A DNA stretch of 38,906 nt. It comes from an uncultured Rhodospirillaceae bacterium. Its GTDB lineage: Bacteria > Pseudomonadota > Alphaproteobacteria > Dongiales > Dongiaceae. Location of the stretch: the NCBI GenBank assembly GCA_902826565.1, contig CADEFF010000036.1, positions 1 through 38,906 on the forward strand, in the 5' to 3' direction. Shown here one piece after another: positions 30,922 through 38,279 of the stretch (position 1 is the first letter of the stretch; each line of letters starts with the position of its first letter). The notes beneath the pieces were generated by a model. It was not told the DNA's origin. It did no database searches and saw only the letters and a program-made list of their open reading frames with translations. The position numbers and the translations under genes are program-made.

Positions 30922-31330
30922 CCGACGTCGGATTCCTTAACGCGAGGGACGGTTTGCCGGGCCAAACGGCGGAAATCCGCGGGCCGGGTCAGATATCCAC
31001 GGATTCGGTGAATAACATTGTTGATAATGCGACCCGTGCGGGGCATCGAGCCAGTGAATCCGTCTCTTTCACGTCATTGCCTAATTTGTAGGCAGAAAAT
31101 GGAAATTATTGAAAGACAAAGAAAAAAACTAGGTAAACGATGAATTTTCCATGACCCGCCGCTGTGGCCTTGACTGCCACAGGCCGCTGTCGCAGCGCTC
31201 CGCCGCGCTGTGCACAACTTGCCTCCCGCCGCCGCCCGACTCGATGCCGATAATCGCACTTTTTCAAGGGGTTCTCGGCGTGCCTTCGGATCGTGTTACG
31301 GCTGCTGCCCCACGCTTCGCCGTGGCCGGG
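30922..31330. other. AT-rich intergenic stretch between folB and uvrC
   Basis: This 409-bp gap has no convincing gene. It holds an AT-rich segment (about 31066-31152) that stands out in this GC-rich window, including a run of seven A. It also contains two perfect inverted repeats: TGCCTA-ATTTG-TAGGCA (31078-31094) and CTGTGGC-CTTGACT-GCCACAG (31162-31182). It must contain the uvrC promoter on the minus strand, but I see no clear -35/-10 pair. An open frame over folB on the plus strand looks like a shadow. Confidence 0.6.
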
Positions 31331-31759
31331 CTAATGGCCGGGCCGGCGCCGCTCGAGCTCGATGCCGACGCTGGCGGCCTCGGGGAACACGTCGAGCTTC
31401 TCGATCCGCACCTTCACCGCGAGCACCCGCCGGTCGGCGAGGCACATGGCGGCGATCCGCTCGGCCAAGGTCTCGGCCAGGTTCACATGGCCGGCGCCGA
31501 CCACATGGCGGATCCCGGTCATGATCTCGCCGTAGCAGACGACATTCTCGAGGTCGTCGTCGATCACCGGCGGCACGGTCACCTCGAGCTCGAGATTGAT
31601 CCGCACGCGCTGATTGGCGATGCGCTCGTGCTGATGCACCCCGATCCGCACCGGCAACACGAGGTCGCGGATGAACAGGCGAAGCGGTGCCGGGGCCGTC
31701 GCATGGGCAGGAAAGGCCCGGATCACTTTCTTCGCCGCGCTGGTCTTGGCCTTGGTCAT
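31331..31759 (-). CDS. folB: Dihydroneopterin aldolase
   Basis: This 142-residue enzyme of folate synthesis converts dihydroneopterin to 6-hydroxymethyl-dihydropterin and glycolaldehyde. RLFIRDLVLPVRIGVHQHER carries the start of the T-fold. VVCYGEIMTGIRHVVGAGHV contains the conserved Tyr, and LAETLAERIAAMCLADRRVL contains the substrate-anchoring Glu. VKVRIEKLDVFPEAASVGIE closes the fold. About 25 basic/Ala residues precede the domain, longer than usual. GAAGGA precedes ATG 31759. It follows the pteridine-reductase-like SDR gene by 52 bp. Confidence 0.94.
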   Translation of the reverse strand: MTKAKTSAAKKVIRAFPAHATAPAPLRLFIRDLVLPVRIGVHQHERIANQRVRINLELEVTVPPVIDDDLENVVCYGEIMTGIRHVVGAGHVNLAETLAERIAAMCLADRRVLAVKVRIEKLDVFPEAASVGIELERRRPGH

Positions 31760-31811
31760 CGACGCATCCTTCGGAGCCTGCGGCTCCCGCTGGAAAACCT
31801 AACGCCGCTTC

Positions 31812-32594
31812 TCACTCGCGCGCAACGAAGCCGCGCACCGGCAATTGCCAACCCAGATGTTCGCCGCCGTCGAGCGCGATCATCTGCCCCGTCATCGCCG
31901 GCGCCGCAAGGATGAAGCGCAGGGCGGCGCAGATCTCCGCGGGCGTCGTGCCGTGCCCGAGCGGCATGGCGGCCCATTGCTGGGCGAACTGTTCCGGCGT
32001 CTGTCGCGGGCTCGGCAAGGTGGGACCGGGGCCGATCCCGTTCACGCGAATGCACGGTGCGAGCGCCAGCGCCAAGGTGCGGGTCAGCGTCCAGAGACCC
32101 ATCTTCGCCACTGTGTAAGATAGGAAGTAGGGCGTGAGCTTCCAGACGCGTTGATCGAGCATGTTGACGATATTGCCCTCGCCCTCCGCCGGGAGCTGAC
32201 GCGCGAAAGCCTGGCTCAGCACGAAGGGCGCGCGAAGGTTGGTCTCGATATGCGCGTCCCAGGAGGCGCGGGTCGCGGTGTCGACCTTGTCCATCTCGAA
32301 GAGAGAGGCGTTGTTGACGAGCAGCGTCAGGGGACCCAGCGCCGCGGTCGCCGCGGGGATCAGCGTCTCGACCTCGCTTTCCCGCGCGAGATCCGCCGCG
32401 AGTGCGACCGCCTTGCCGCCGCCGGCCTCGATGTCGCGCACCAGCGCCGCGGCGTCCTTGCGCGATTCGCGATAGTGGACCGCCACCGCCCAGCCCCCGG
32501 CCGCGAGGTCGAGGGCGATGGCGCGGCCGATTCGCTTGGCGGCGCCGGTCACCAGGGCGGCACCCGGTTTCGTTTTGTTCTCAAAGGCCTGCAT
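31812..32594 (-). CDS. Pteridine-reductase-like short-chain dehydrogenase
   Basis: This 260-residue SDR has a nucleotide motif TGAAKRIGRAIALDLAAGGW, with Arg in place of the usual second Gly, as in NADPH-dependent pteridine reductases (PTR1/FolM). NNASLF is the NNAG-type motif. In NMLDQRVWKLTPYFLSYTVA followed by K, an Asp is 13 residues before Tyr and 17 before Lys. This is the same Asp-Tyr-Lys spacing as PTR1, with Asp instead of the classical Ser. The end GQMIALDGGEHLGW is typical. The adjacent folB supports a role in pterin or folate reduction. No strong ribosome site precedes ATG 32594. Confidence 0.88.
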   Translation of the reverse strand: MQAFENKTKPGAALVTGAAKRIGRAIALDLAAGGWAVAVHYRESRKDAAALVRDIEAGGGKAVALAADLARESEVETLIPAATAALGPLTLLVNNASLFEMDKVDTATRASWDAHIETNLRAPFVLSQAFARQLPAEGEGNIVNMLDQRVWKLTPYFLSYTVAKMGLWTLTRTLALALAPCIRVNGIGPGPTLPSPRQTPEQFAQQWAAMPLGHGTTPAEICAALRFILAAPAMTGQMIALDGGEHLGWQLPVRGFVARE

Positions 32595-32879
32595 GGGGCT
32601 GGAGAATGGCCAGCGGGGCCGGGGCTGGCAAGCCCCGGGGAACCCGGCACGCCCGATGCCCGTTTTTCCCGGGTCGGCCGGGCGGGCGGCGGAAATCGTC
32701 GGCGGAAGGGCGAAGGATTTTGCCCGCTCGTGCGTTGTACTATGGCTTCCAGCGACGGGCCTGCAATTCTGCCCGGAACCCCAGCGTCATGCGGCTGCCG
32801 TGCGCATCACCCCTTGCGACGGCCGACGCGGCGGCTTAGCTACTGGACCGGACTTACAGGGGCTTTTTGGAGTTTCCAG

Positions 32880-33257
32880 ATGAAACGTTTTACGGCGATC
32901 GCTTTGGTGCTTGCCCTTGCCGGCTGCGCGCAGAGCTACCAGCCGGTGGTGGACACGGGCAACGTGGACACCTCGCGGTATCAGCAGGACCTCTTCGAAT
33001 GCCGTCAATATGCCGAGCAGGTAAGCCCGGCGGCGGAAGCCGGTAAGGGTGCGCTGGTCGGCGCGGCCGGCGGTGCTGCGCTCGGCGCCGTGATCGGCGC
33101 GCTGACCGGCGGCGTCAGCGCCGGCTCGGCCGCGGCGCTCGGCGCCGGCAGCGGCGCCATCGTCGGCGGCGGCACCGGCGCCTATCAGGGCACCGCCGAT
33201 CAGAAGCGCGTCATCGACAACTGCCTGCGCGGACGCGGCTACAACGTCCTGAACTAG
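32880..33257 (+). CDS. Glycine-zipper lipoprotein
   Basis: This 125-residue precursor has a lipoprotein signal peptide, KRFTAIALVLALAGCAQ, with lipobox LAGC and the acylated Cys at 16. A Cys-containing segment (QDLFECRQYAEQ) is followed by a long Gly/Ala zipper (about 55-105, GALVGAAGGAALGAVIGALT and onward), a form that inserts in or spans membranes. It ends DNCLRGRGYNVLN, and the two internal Cys could form a disulfide. It resembles outer-membrane glycine-zipper proteins of alphaproteobacteria with no defined role. TTGGAG precedes the ATG, and a strong terminator follows. Confidence 0.88.
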   Translation: MKRFTAIALVLALAGCAQSYQPVVDTGNVDTSRYQQDLFECRQYAEQVSPAAEAGKGALVGAAGGAALGAVIGALTGGVSAGSAAALGAGSGAIVGGGTGAYQGTADQKRVIDNCLRGRGYNVLN

Positions 33258-33279
33258 TACCGGAGGACAGGTTTGCTGG

Positions 33280-33315
33280 CGCGGCGCCGGAGCGGATCCG
33301 GCGCCGCGTTTTTTT
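33280..33315 (+). terminator. Rho-independent terminator after the lipoprotein gene
   Basis: CGCGGCGCCGG (33280-33290) and CCGGCGCCGCG (33298-33308) form a perfect 11-bp stem with a 7-base loop, followed by seven T. It is the strongest intrinsic terminator in the window. Confidence 0.95.
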
Positions 33316-33386
33316 GCGCCGATCGGTTTCGGCGGGCCGGCCGTCATGGCAAGCTTCCCGCTTCGCTTTCCGCAAGGGAGGTCGGC

Positions 33387-33791
33387 ATGAAGATCGACGG
33401 CGCCTGCCATTGCGGCCGCATCCGCTACGAGGCCGAGATCGACCCCGCGCGCGTGGAGCTTTGCCACTGCACCGATTGCCAGCTTCTGACCGGCACGGCG
33501 TTCCGCGCGACGGTATCGATCCCCGAACGGGATTTTTCGATGCGGGGCGACCCGAAGCTCTACGTCAAGACGACCGCCGACAGCGGTACGCCCCGGGTTC
33601 AGGCCTTCTGCGGTGAGTGCGGCAGCCCGATCTATTCGACCTCGGTCGGCGAGGGACCCAGGATCTACAATCTGCGGCTCGGCACGGCGCGCCAGCGCGC
33701 GGAACTGCCGCCGCAGAAGCAGTATTGGTGGCGTTCGGCGCTGCCCTGGGTGACGGCGCTCGCGGACCTGCCGCGCGCCGATCGGGAATAG
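33387..33791 (+). CDS. GFA family glutathione-dependent formaldehyde-activating-like protein
   Basis: This 134-residue zinc protein is of the GFA/CENP-V fold. Cys motifs are visible in order: GACHCGRIRYE, ELCHCTDCQLLTG and FCGECGSPIYST, which supply two zinc sites. Despite the family name, most members have no proven formaldehyde activity. AAGGGAGG lies upstream of ATG 33387. It sits alone between the lipoprotein terminator and the antiporter gene. Confidence 0.92.
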   Translation: MKIDGACHCGRIRYEAEIDPARVELCHCTDCQLLTGTAFRATVSIPERDFSMRGDPKLYVKTTADSGTPRVQAFCGECGSPIYSTSVGEGPRIYNLRLGTARQRAELPPQKQYWWRSALPWVTALADLPRADRE

Positions 33792-33956
33792 CGGTGCGCC
33801 GGGGCGACGCGCCGGCCCATCGGAAGGGGTGACAGGCCGGCTCCGCGCAAGCATGATGCGGGCGGCGGACGGCCTCGAGCGGTCCGCCGTCGAATGGGAC
33901 CGCAAAAATCCGGCCCGGCGCCCCCGCGGCGCTCCGCGCCCGCCCGAGGAGTTTTC

Positions 33957-35714
33957 ATGCATCACGACGCTTCCCTGATCGCCACGGTCGCGATGGGGCT
34001 CGTCGTGGCCTTCGCCTTCGGATTCGCGGCGATTCGCATGGGGCTGCCGCCGCTGGTGGGATATCTCCTCGCCGGCGTGGCGATCGGCCCCTTCACGCCC
34101 GGCGTGATGGCCGATGTGGGCCTCGCCCAGGAGCTCGCCGAGATCGGCGTCATCCTGCTGATGTTCGGCGTCGGCTTGCATTTCTCCGCGGCCGATCTTA
34201 TGGCGGTGCGGCGCATCGCCATCCCCGGCGCCGTCGCCCAGATCGTTGTCGCGACCGCGATCGGCGCGGCGATGGCGATGAGCTGGGGCTGGACGTTGGG
34301 CGCGGGCATCGTCCTCGGCCTCGCCCTTTCCGTCGCGAGCACCGTGGTGCTGCTGCGGGCGCTCGACGAGCGCAATGCCGTCGATACGGTCAATGGCCGG
34401 ATCGCGGTCGGCTGGCTGATCGTCGAGGATCTCGCCATGGTGCTGGCGCTGGTGCTGCTCCCCGCCTTCGCGGAAGCGCTCGGCGGCCAGGCCGACCCGA
34501 CGCAGGGCGGGAGCGAGAACCTGCTGCTCACCCTCGCGCTCACCCTCGGCAAGGTCGCGATCTTCGTCACCATCTCCCTCGTGGTGGGGCCGCGCGTCGT
34601 GCCCTGGCTGCTCGGCCAGGTGGCGCGCGTCGGCTCGCGCGAGCTCTTCACCCTCTCCGTGCTCGCGGTGGCGCTCGGGATCGCCTTCGGCTCCGCCCAG
34701 CTCTTCGGCGTCTCCTTTGCGCTGGGCGCCTTCTTCGCCGGGGTGGTGCTGAGCGAATCCTCCTTCAGCCACAAGGCGGCCGCGGACTCGCTGCCGCTGC
34801 AGGACGCCTTCGCCGTTCTCTTCTTCGTCTCGGTCGGCATGCTGTTCGACCCCATGGTGCTGGTGAACGACCCGCTGGCGGTCGCCGCGGTGCTGCTGCT
34901 GATCCTGATCGGGAAGTCGCTGGTGGCGCTCGCCATCGTGCTGGCGCTCGGCTATCCGCTCTCGAGCGCCCTCACCGTCTCCGCAAGCCTCGCCCAGATC
35001 GGCGAGTTCTCCTTCATCCTCGCCGGGCTCGGCATCACGCTGGGCCTGCTGCCGCCCGAGGGGCGGGACCTCATCCTTGCGGGCGCGCTGCTCTCGATCA
35101 CCGCGAATCCGCTCGCTTTCACTGCGGCCGCGCGGATCGAGCGCTGGAACGCCGCGCGGCTGCTGCGCACCGGGATCGCGCCGGCGCCGAACCCGCGCTC
35201 CGTCCGGCTCGAGCATGACCTGCAGGAGACGCGGAAGCGGGCCGAGGCGCGCGCCGCCCAGGCTGCGCTCCGCGGCCGCGAGCTGGTGGAGAAGTTTCCG
35301 CTGTTCGGCGATCTCGATCCGGAGACGCGCGAGGAGTTGCTCGGCCTCTTCAGGCCGCGCTCGGCGGAGCCGGGCGAGCGGGTGATTCGCGCCGGCGATC
35401 GCGCCGATGCGATCTTCTTCATCGCGGCCGGCGCGGTCGAAGTCGCCGTCGCGGGCCGCAAGATCCGCCTCGGGCCCGGCGATTTCTTCGGCGAGATGGC
35501 GCTGCTCAGCGGCGAGCGCCGCACGGCGGACGTGACGGCGATCGACTATTGCCAGTTCCTGACGCTCGGCGTCCGCGAGTTCCGGCAATTCATCGGCCGC
35601 CATCCGACGCTGCGCACGAAGCTCGATGCGATGGCGGCGAAGCGGAGCGCGGAGAACCGGCAGCCGGCGGTGGCCCTGGTGCCGGGCGAGACACAAGGCC
35701 AGGAACAGGGCTGA
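33957..35714 (+). CDS. Kef-type cation:proton antiporter with C-terminal cyclic-nucleotide-binding domain
   Basis: This 585-residue protein has about 12 membrane segments of the CPA2 Na+/H+ exchanger domain (about 5-385). The YbaL/KefB-type motifs are GLPPLVGYLLAGVAIGPFTP, GVGLHFSAADL, VGWLIVEDLAMVLALVLLPA and SLAQIGEFSFILAGLG. A charged, probably coiled linker (about 415-445) leads to a cyclic-nucleotide-binding domain (about 446-560). Its phosphate cassette FFGEMALLSGERRTADV keeps the Gly-Glu and Arg needed to hold cNMP. The usual RCK/TrkA-N domain is absent. It is probably a K+/H+ or Na+/H+ exchanger gated by a cyclic nucleotide, which is inference. GAGGAG precedes ATG 33957. A KefF-like gene is convergent. 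Confidence 0.93.
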   Translation: MHHDASLIATVAMGLVVAFAFGFAAIRMGLPPLVGYLLAGVAIGPFTPGVMADVGLAQELAEIGVILLMFGVGLHFSAADLMAVRRIAIPGAVAQIVVATAIGAAMAMSWGWTLGAGIVLGLALSVASTVVLLRALDERNAVDTVNGRIAVGWLIVEDLAMVLALVLLPAFAEALGGQADPTQGGSENLLLTLALTLGKVAIFVTISLVVGPRVVPWLLGQVARVGSRELFTLSVLAVALGIAFGSAQLFGVSFALGAFFAGVVLSESSFSHKAAADSLPLQDAFAVLFFVSVGMLFDPMVLVNDPLAVAAVLLLILIGKSLVALAIVLALGYPLSSALTVSASLAQIGEFSFILAGLGITLGLLPPEGRDLILAGALLSITANPLAFTAAARIERWNAARLLRTGIAPAPNPRSVRLEHDLQETRKRAEARAAQAALRGRELVEKFPLFGDLDPETREELLGLFRPRSAEPGERVIRAGDRADAIFFIAAGAVEVAVAGRKIRLGPGDFFGEMALLSGERRTADVTAIDYCQFLTLGVREFRQFIGRHPTLRTKLDAMAAKRSAENRQPAVALVPGETQGQEQG

Positions 35715-35765
35715 GGCCCGCGCGGGGACGCAAACGCAGGCGCCGCCGGGCTCGAAAGCGCGGCT

Positions 35766-36335
35766 TCAGACCGCGAATTCGCGGCCGAGCCGCTCCGCCC
35801 GCTCGAGGGCCGCACCGCGGATCGGGTCGTCGTCCAGCACGTCGTGGAAAAGCTCGAGCCGCGCCTCGGGCACGCCGCAGAACCGCAGCATGCCCTCGAC
35901 GAGCTGCGCCTCCATGGCCGGGCCGTAGCCCTTGCCCTCGTAGCTGCGCGCGCTTCCGGCGGCAACGCCGAGGAGCAGGCCGCGCGTCAACGCGAGCTTG
36001 CCGCCGTCATAGGCCCAGCCGCGGTTCCAGACGCGGTCGATCCAGCCTTTCAGCATGGCGGGCATCGACCACCACCAGACCGGAAAGACGAGGGTAATGG
36101 CCTCATGGCGTTCGATCCGGGCCTGCTCGGCCAGCACGGCGTCGCTGTAGCGCTTGCGCTGGTCGGCCCAGTCGGGTTCGTCCGGTGGCAGGAGGACCGG
36201 ATCGAATTTCTCGGCATAGAGATCGGCGAGCTCGCCCGCATGGCCCGCCGCCTCGAGGCCGCTGCGGAAGCGCCCGGCGAGCGCCGCCGTCAGCGACGCA
36301 CGTCGGGGATGGCAAAGCACGGTCAGGACCTTCAT
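35766..36335 (-). CDS. NAD(P)H-dependent quinone oxidoreductase (NQO/KefF family)
   Basis: This 189-residue flavodoxin-like FMN/FAD protein starts MKVLTVLCHPRRASLTAALA, the family's phosphate loop. LVFPVWWWSMPAMLKGWIDR and VWNRGWAYDGGKL form the flavin and substrate wall, and SYEGKGYG follows. Relatives reduce quinones; in E. coli KefF, of this family, also activates the KefC antiporter. Here it is convergent with a Kef-type antiporter gene, 51 bp away, so a functional pairing is possible but would not be through one operon. It is co-directional with msrB, MAPEG and cupin genes. Confidence 0.92.
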   Translation of the reverse strand: MKVLTVLCHPRRASLTAALAGRFRSGLEAAGHAGELADLYAEKFDPVLLPPDEPDWADQRKRYSDAVLAEQARIERHEAITLVFPVWWWSMPAMLKGWIDRVWNRGWAYDGGKLALTRGLLLGVAAGSARSYEGKGYGPAMEAQLVEGMLRFCGVPEARLELFHDVLDDDPIRGAALERAERLGREFAV

Positions 36336-36390
36336 GACGGCGTGCTCGCTCCCGTGGCCTATCGGATCGGGCCGCGTCCCGAACGGCGGC

Positions 36391-36798
36391 TCAACCCTTG
36401 TCGTCTTCGGGCTCGAGCTTCAGCGAGGCGGAATTGACACAGTAGCGGAGGCCTGTCGGCCCGGGCCCGTCCGGGAAGACATGGCCCAGATGGGCGGCGC
36501 AGCGGGCGCAATGAACCTCCGTGCGCGTCATCATGTGGCTCTGGTCGGTCGAGGTGCCGACGGCGGCTTCCGATTTCGGCCGGGTGAAGCTCGGCCAGCC
36601 GCTGCCGGAATCATATTTGTCGTCCGACTGGAAAAGCGGCTCGCCGCAGCAGACGCATTTGTAGGTGCCGGGCGTCTTCGCCTTGTTGTATTCGCCGGTG
36701 AAGGCGCGCTCGGTGCCGTGCTTGCGAGTGATGCGATATTGCTCCGGCGTGAGCTCGCGGCGCCACTCCTCGTCGGTCTTCTGGATCTTCTCTGTCAT
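36391..36798 (-). CDS. msrB: Peptide-methionine (R)-S-oxide reductase MsrB
   Basis: This 135-residue enzyme repairs methionine-R-sulfoxide in proteins. [11 protein letters not shown] and [15 protein letters not shown] provide the two zinc CxxC pairs, [11 protein letters not shown] the substrate pocket, and [15 protein letters not shown] the catalytic Cys. A regenerating Cys is not obvious elsewhere, apart from the zinc ligands. ATG 36798 fits the family; the in-frame extension to 36855 is unlikely. It lies 55 bp before the quinone reductase gene, suggesting an oxidative-stress theme. Confidence 0.97.
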   Translation of the reverse strand: MTEKIQKTDEEWRRELTPEQYRITRKHGTERAFTGEYNKAKTPGTYKCVCCGEPLFQSDDKYDSGSGWPSFTRPKSEAAVGTSTDQSHMMTRTEVHCARCAAHLGHVFPDGPGPTGLRYCVNSASLKLEPEDDKG

Positions 36799-36892
36799 GA
36801 GGGGAACCTTTCTCGGGGATGACCTAGAGATGGCGCGCGGCGGGCCCGAGGGCAAGACCGTCCCGCGTAGAGGCCAATCGGCCTGGCCGACC

Positions 36893-37300
36893 TCAGGCCC
36901 AGGCGACCCGGGCGACCAGCAGGAGCCCGATCAGCGAGCCCAGCAGCAGCGCCAGGGTCGCAAGCACCCCGATCATGAAGAGCGGGATGCGCTTCGTCGG
37001 ATCGCGGTAATAGACCAGCGCATAGCCCGCCCGGGCGATGAGCCACACCAGCCCGAGCAGGGCCGCGATGCGATCGCCCATGGTGAGGGCGAAGAGCCAG
37101 AGCGCCGGCAGGAACAGCACGAGCTGCTCGAGCGTGTTGGCATGGACGCCCCGCGCGCGCAGGAACACGACCGGGCCGTCGATGGCCGGCGGATCGATCC
37201 TGAGCTTGCCGCGGAGATAGCCGACACGGAAGCAGATGGCGAAATAGAGAAGGAGGGCGGCCAAGGTGACGAAGCCGGTCAGCAGATAGGGCAGGATCAT
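36893..37300 (-). CDS. MAPEG family membrane protein
   Basis: This 135-residue protein has four membrane segments of the MAPEG fold (membrane-associated proteins in eicosanoid and glutathione metabolism). The segment [20 protein letters not shown] is the family signature, with the conserved Glu/Asn. [19 protein letters not shown] follows before the last two helices. Bacterial members are often annotated as membrane glutathione transferases without proof. GGGAG precedes ATG 37300. It lies 22 bp after the cupin gene and is likely co-transcribed. Confidence 0.92.
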   Translation of the reverse strand: MILPYLLTGFVTLAALLLYFAICFRVGYLRGKLRIDPPAIDGPVVFLRARGVHANTLEQLVLFLPALWLFALTMGDRIAALLGLVWLIARAGYALVYYRDPTKRIPLFMIGVLATLALLLGSLIGLLLVARVAWA

Positions 37301-37322
37301 CGGAGCGATCTCCCGAAGGAAT

Positions 37323-37832
37323 TCAGTAGGCGCGGCCGTCCTTGTGCAGCCACAGGGGCTCGCCCGCGGCATCGGGCTTCAGATGCAGGTCGATGTCGGG
37401 ATAGTGGCACTCGTCCCTGTCCGAACGCGTGCCGATTTCGAGATAGATGGCCGTCGCCCCGGAGCGGTTGACGAGATGGTGTCCGTCGCGATGGCCGGCG
37501 GGGAAGCCTGCCGTCATGCCGGCCTTCAGACGCTGTTCGCCCGCCTCGGTGACGAGGGTGAGCTCGCCCTCCACGAGATAGACGAACTCGTCTTCCCCGG
37601 TATGCCAGTGGCGCTGCGCGGACCAGGCGCCGGGCGGCAGATGGACCAGATTGACGCCGAACTGCGTGAGCCCGGCCGCATCGCCGAGCGCGCGCTTTTC
37701 GCGCTCGCCCACGACCCCGCGGAACGCGTCGGGATAGCTGGAGCCCTTGCGGGATTTGACCGCAAGCGGGTCGAAACCAACGGCGGGCGCGGGAACGGCA
37801 GGCTTGGAGGCGGCAGTCTCGGAGTCGGACAT
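37323..37832 (-). CDS. Cupin domain-containing protein
   Basis: This 169-residue protein has one cupin barrel. The first motif is WSAQRHWHTGEDEFVYLVEG, giving the His-His-Glu metal ligands. The second motif, GMTAGFPAGHRDGHHLVNRS, gives the last His. A Pro/Ala-rich N-terminus (1-25) precedes the barrel, and the tail DIDLHLKPDAAGEPLWLHKD is charged. The ligand or reaction is unknown; homologues are annotated as sugar- or auxin-binding-like cupins. GAGGGGAG lies upstream of ATG 37832. It is first of the cupin-MAPEG-msrB-NQO series. Confidence 0.9.
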   Translation of the reverse strand: MSDSETAASKPAVPAPAVGFDPLAVKSRKGSSYPDAFRGVVGEREKRALGDAAGLTQFGVNLVHLPPGAWSAQRHWHTGEDEFVYLVEGELTLVTEAGEQRLKAGMTAGFPAGHRDGHHLVNRSGATAIYLEIGTRSDRDECHYPDIDLHLKPDAAGEPLWLHKDGRAY

Positions 37833-37980
37833 GGGGCGTCTCCCCTCTCGGGCGCGGCCCGCATGGTGGCCTGCGTCGCTTTGGCGGTCAAATCGGCCGC
37901 CGGGGCGACCGCCTGCCGGGATCGGCGACGGGAACGCGCCGCGGGTGTATGAGTGCGTCTCACCCGATCAGGAGGCAGCG

Positions 37981-38166
37981 ATGGAAGAGGGCGACAAGGT
38001 GGCGGCGGCGATCCTCTCGGCGGCGCATCTCCGGGCCCATCCGGGCGGCACGGCAGAGGAAGCCGAAGCGCGCCTGATTGCCAAATTCCACGCGTTCCTC
38101 CGCGCCGTCACCACGAAGCCGGAGTTCGAGCCGGTCCGGGTGGACGCAGGACGCATCGAGAAGTAG
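37981..38166 (+). CDS. Small hypothetical protein (61 residues)
   Basis: This 61-residue ORF has a strong ribosome site, AGGAGG, six bases before ATG 37981. It reads as a compact, mostly helical soluble protein: MEEGDKVAAAILSAAHLRAH, then GTAEEAEARLIAKFHAFLRA, ending VDAGRIEK. There is no membrane segment or Cys. Composition and codon use match its neighbours. No family is recognised. It is divergent from the cupin gene and convergent with uvrB. Confidence 0.75.
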   Translation: MEEGDKVAAAILSAAHLRAHPGGTAEEAEARLIAKFHAFLRAVTTKPEFEPVRVDAGRIEK

Positions 38167-38279
38167 GGGCCTTATCGCGCGCCTTGCCGATTCGGTCGAC
38201 GCTGAAGCTTCGCCACGGGATCGGCCCCGCACGCCTTTACGCGCGGGGCGCGTCGGTGCCGGGGGCAGGCAAGGGATCG

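Noticed and set aside
30990-31180. Possible 6S or other known structured RNA
   Set aside because: The hairpins are short and do not match any RNA family I can recognise.
31151-31915. Long plus-strand open frame across folB beginning MTRRCGLDCHRPLS
   Set aside because: It runs antisense over folB and the SDR end, has no ribosome site or recognisable domain, and its composition is that of a complementary-strand shadow.
32787-35696. 969-codon minus-strand open frame opposite the antiporter and GFA genes
   Set aside because: It is extremely rich in Arg, His, Asp and Glu as expected for antisense of GC-rich membrane protein code, and two well-supported genes occupy the other strand.
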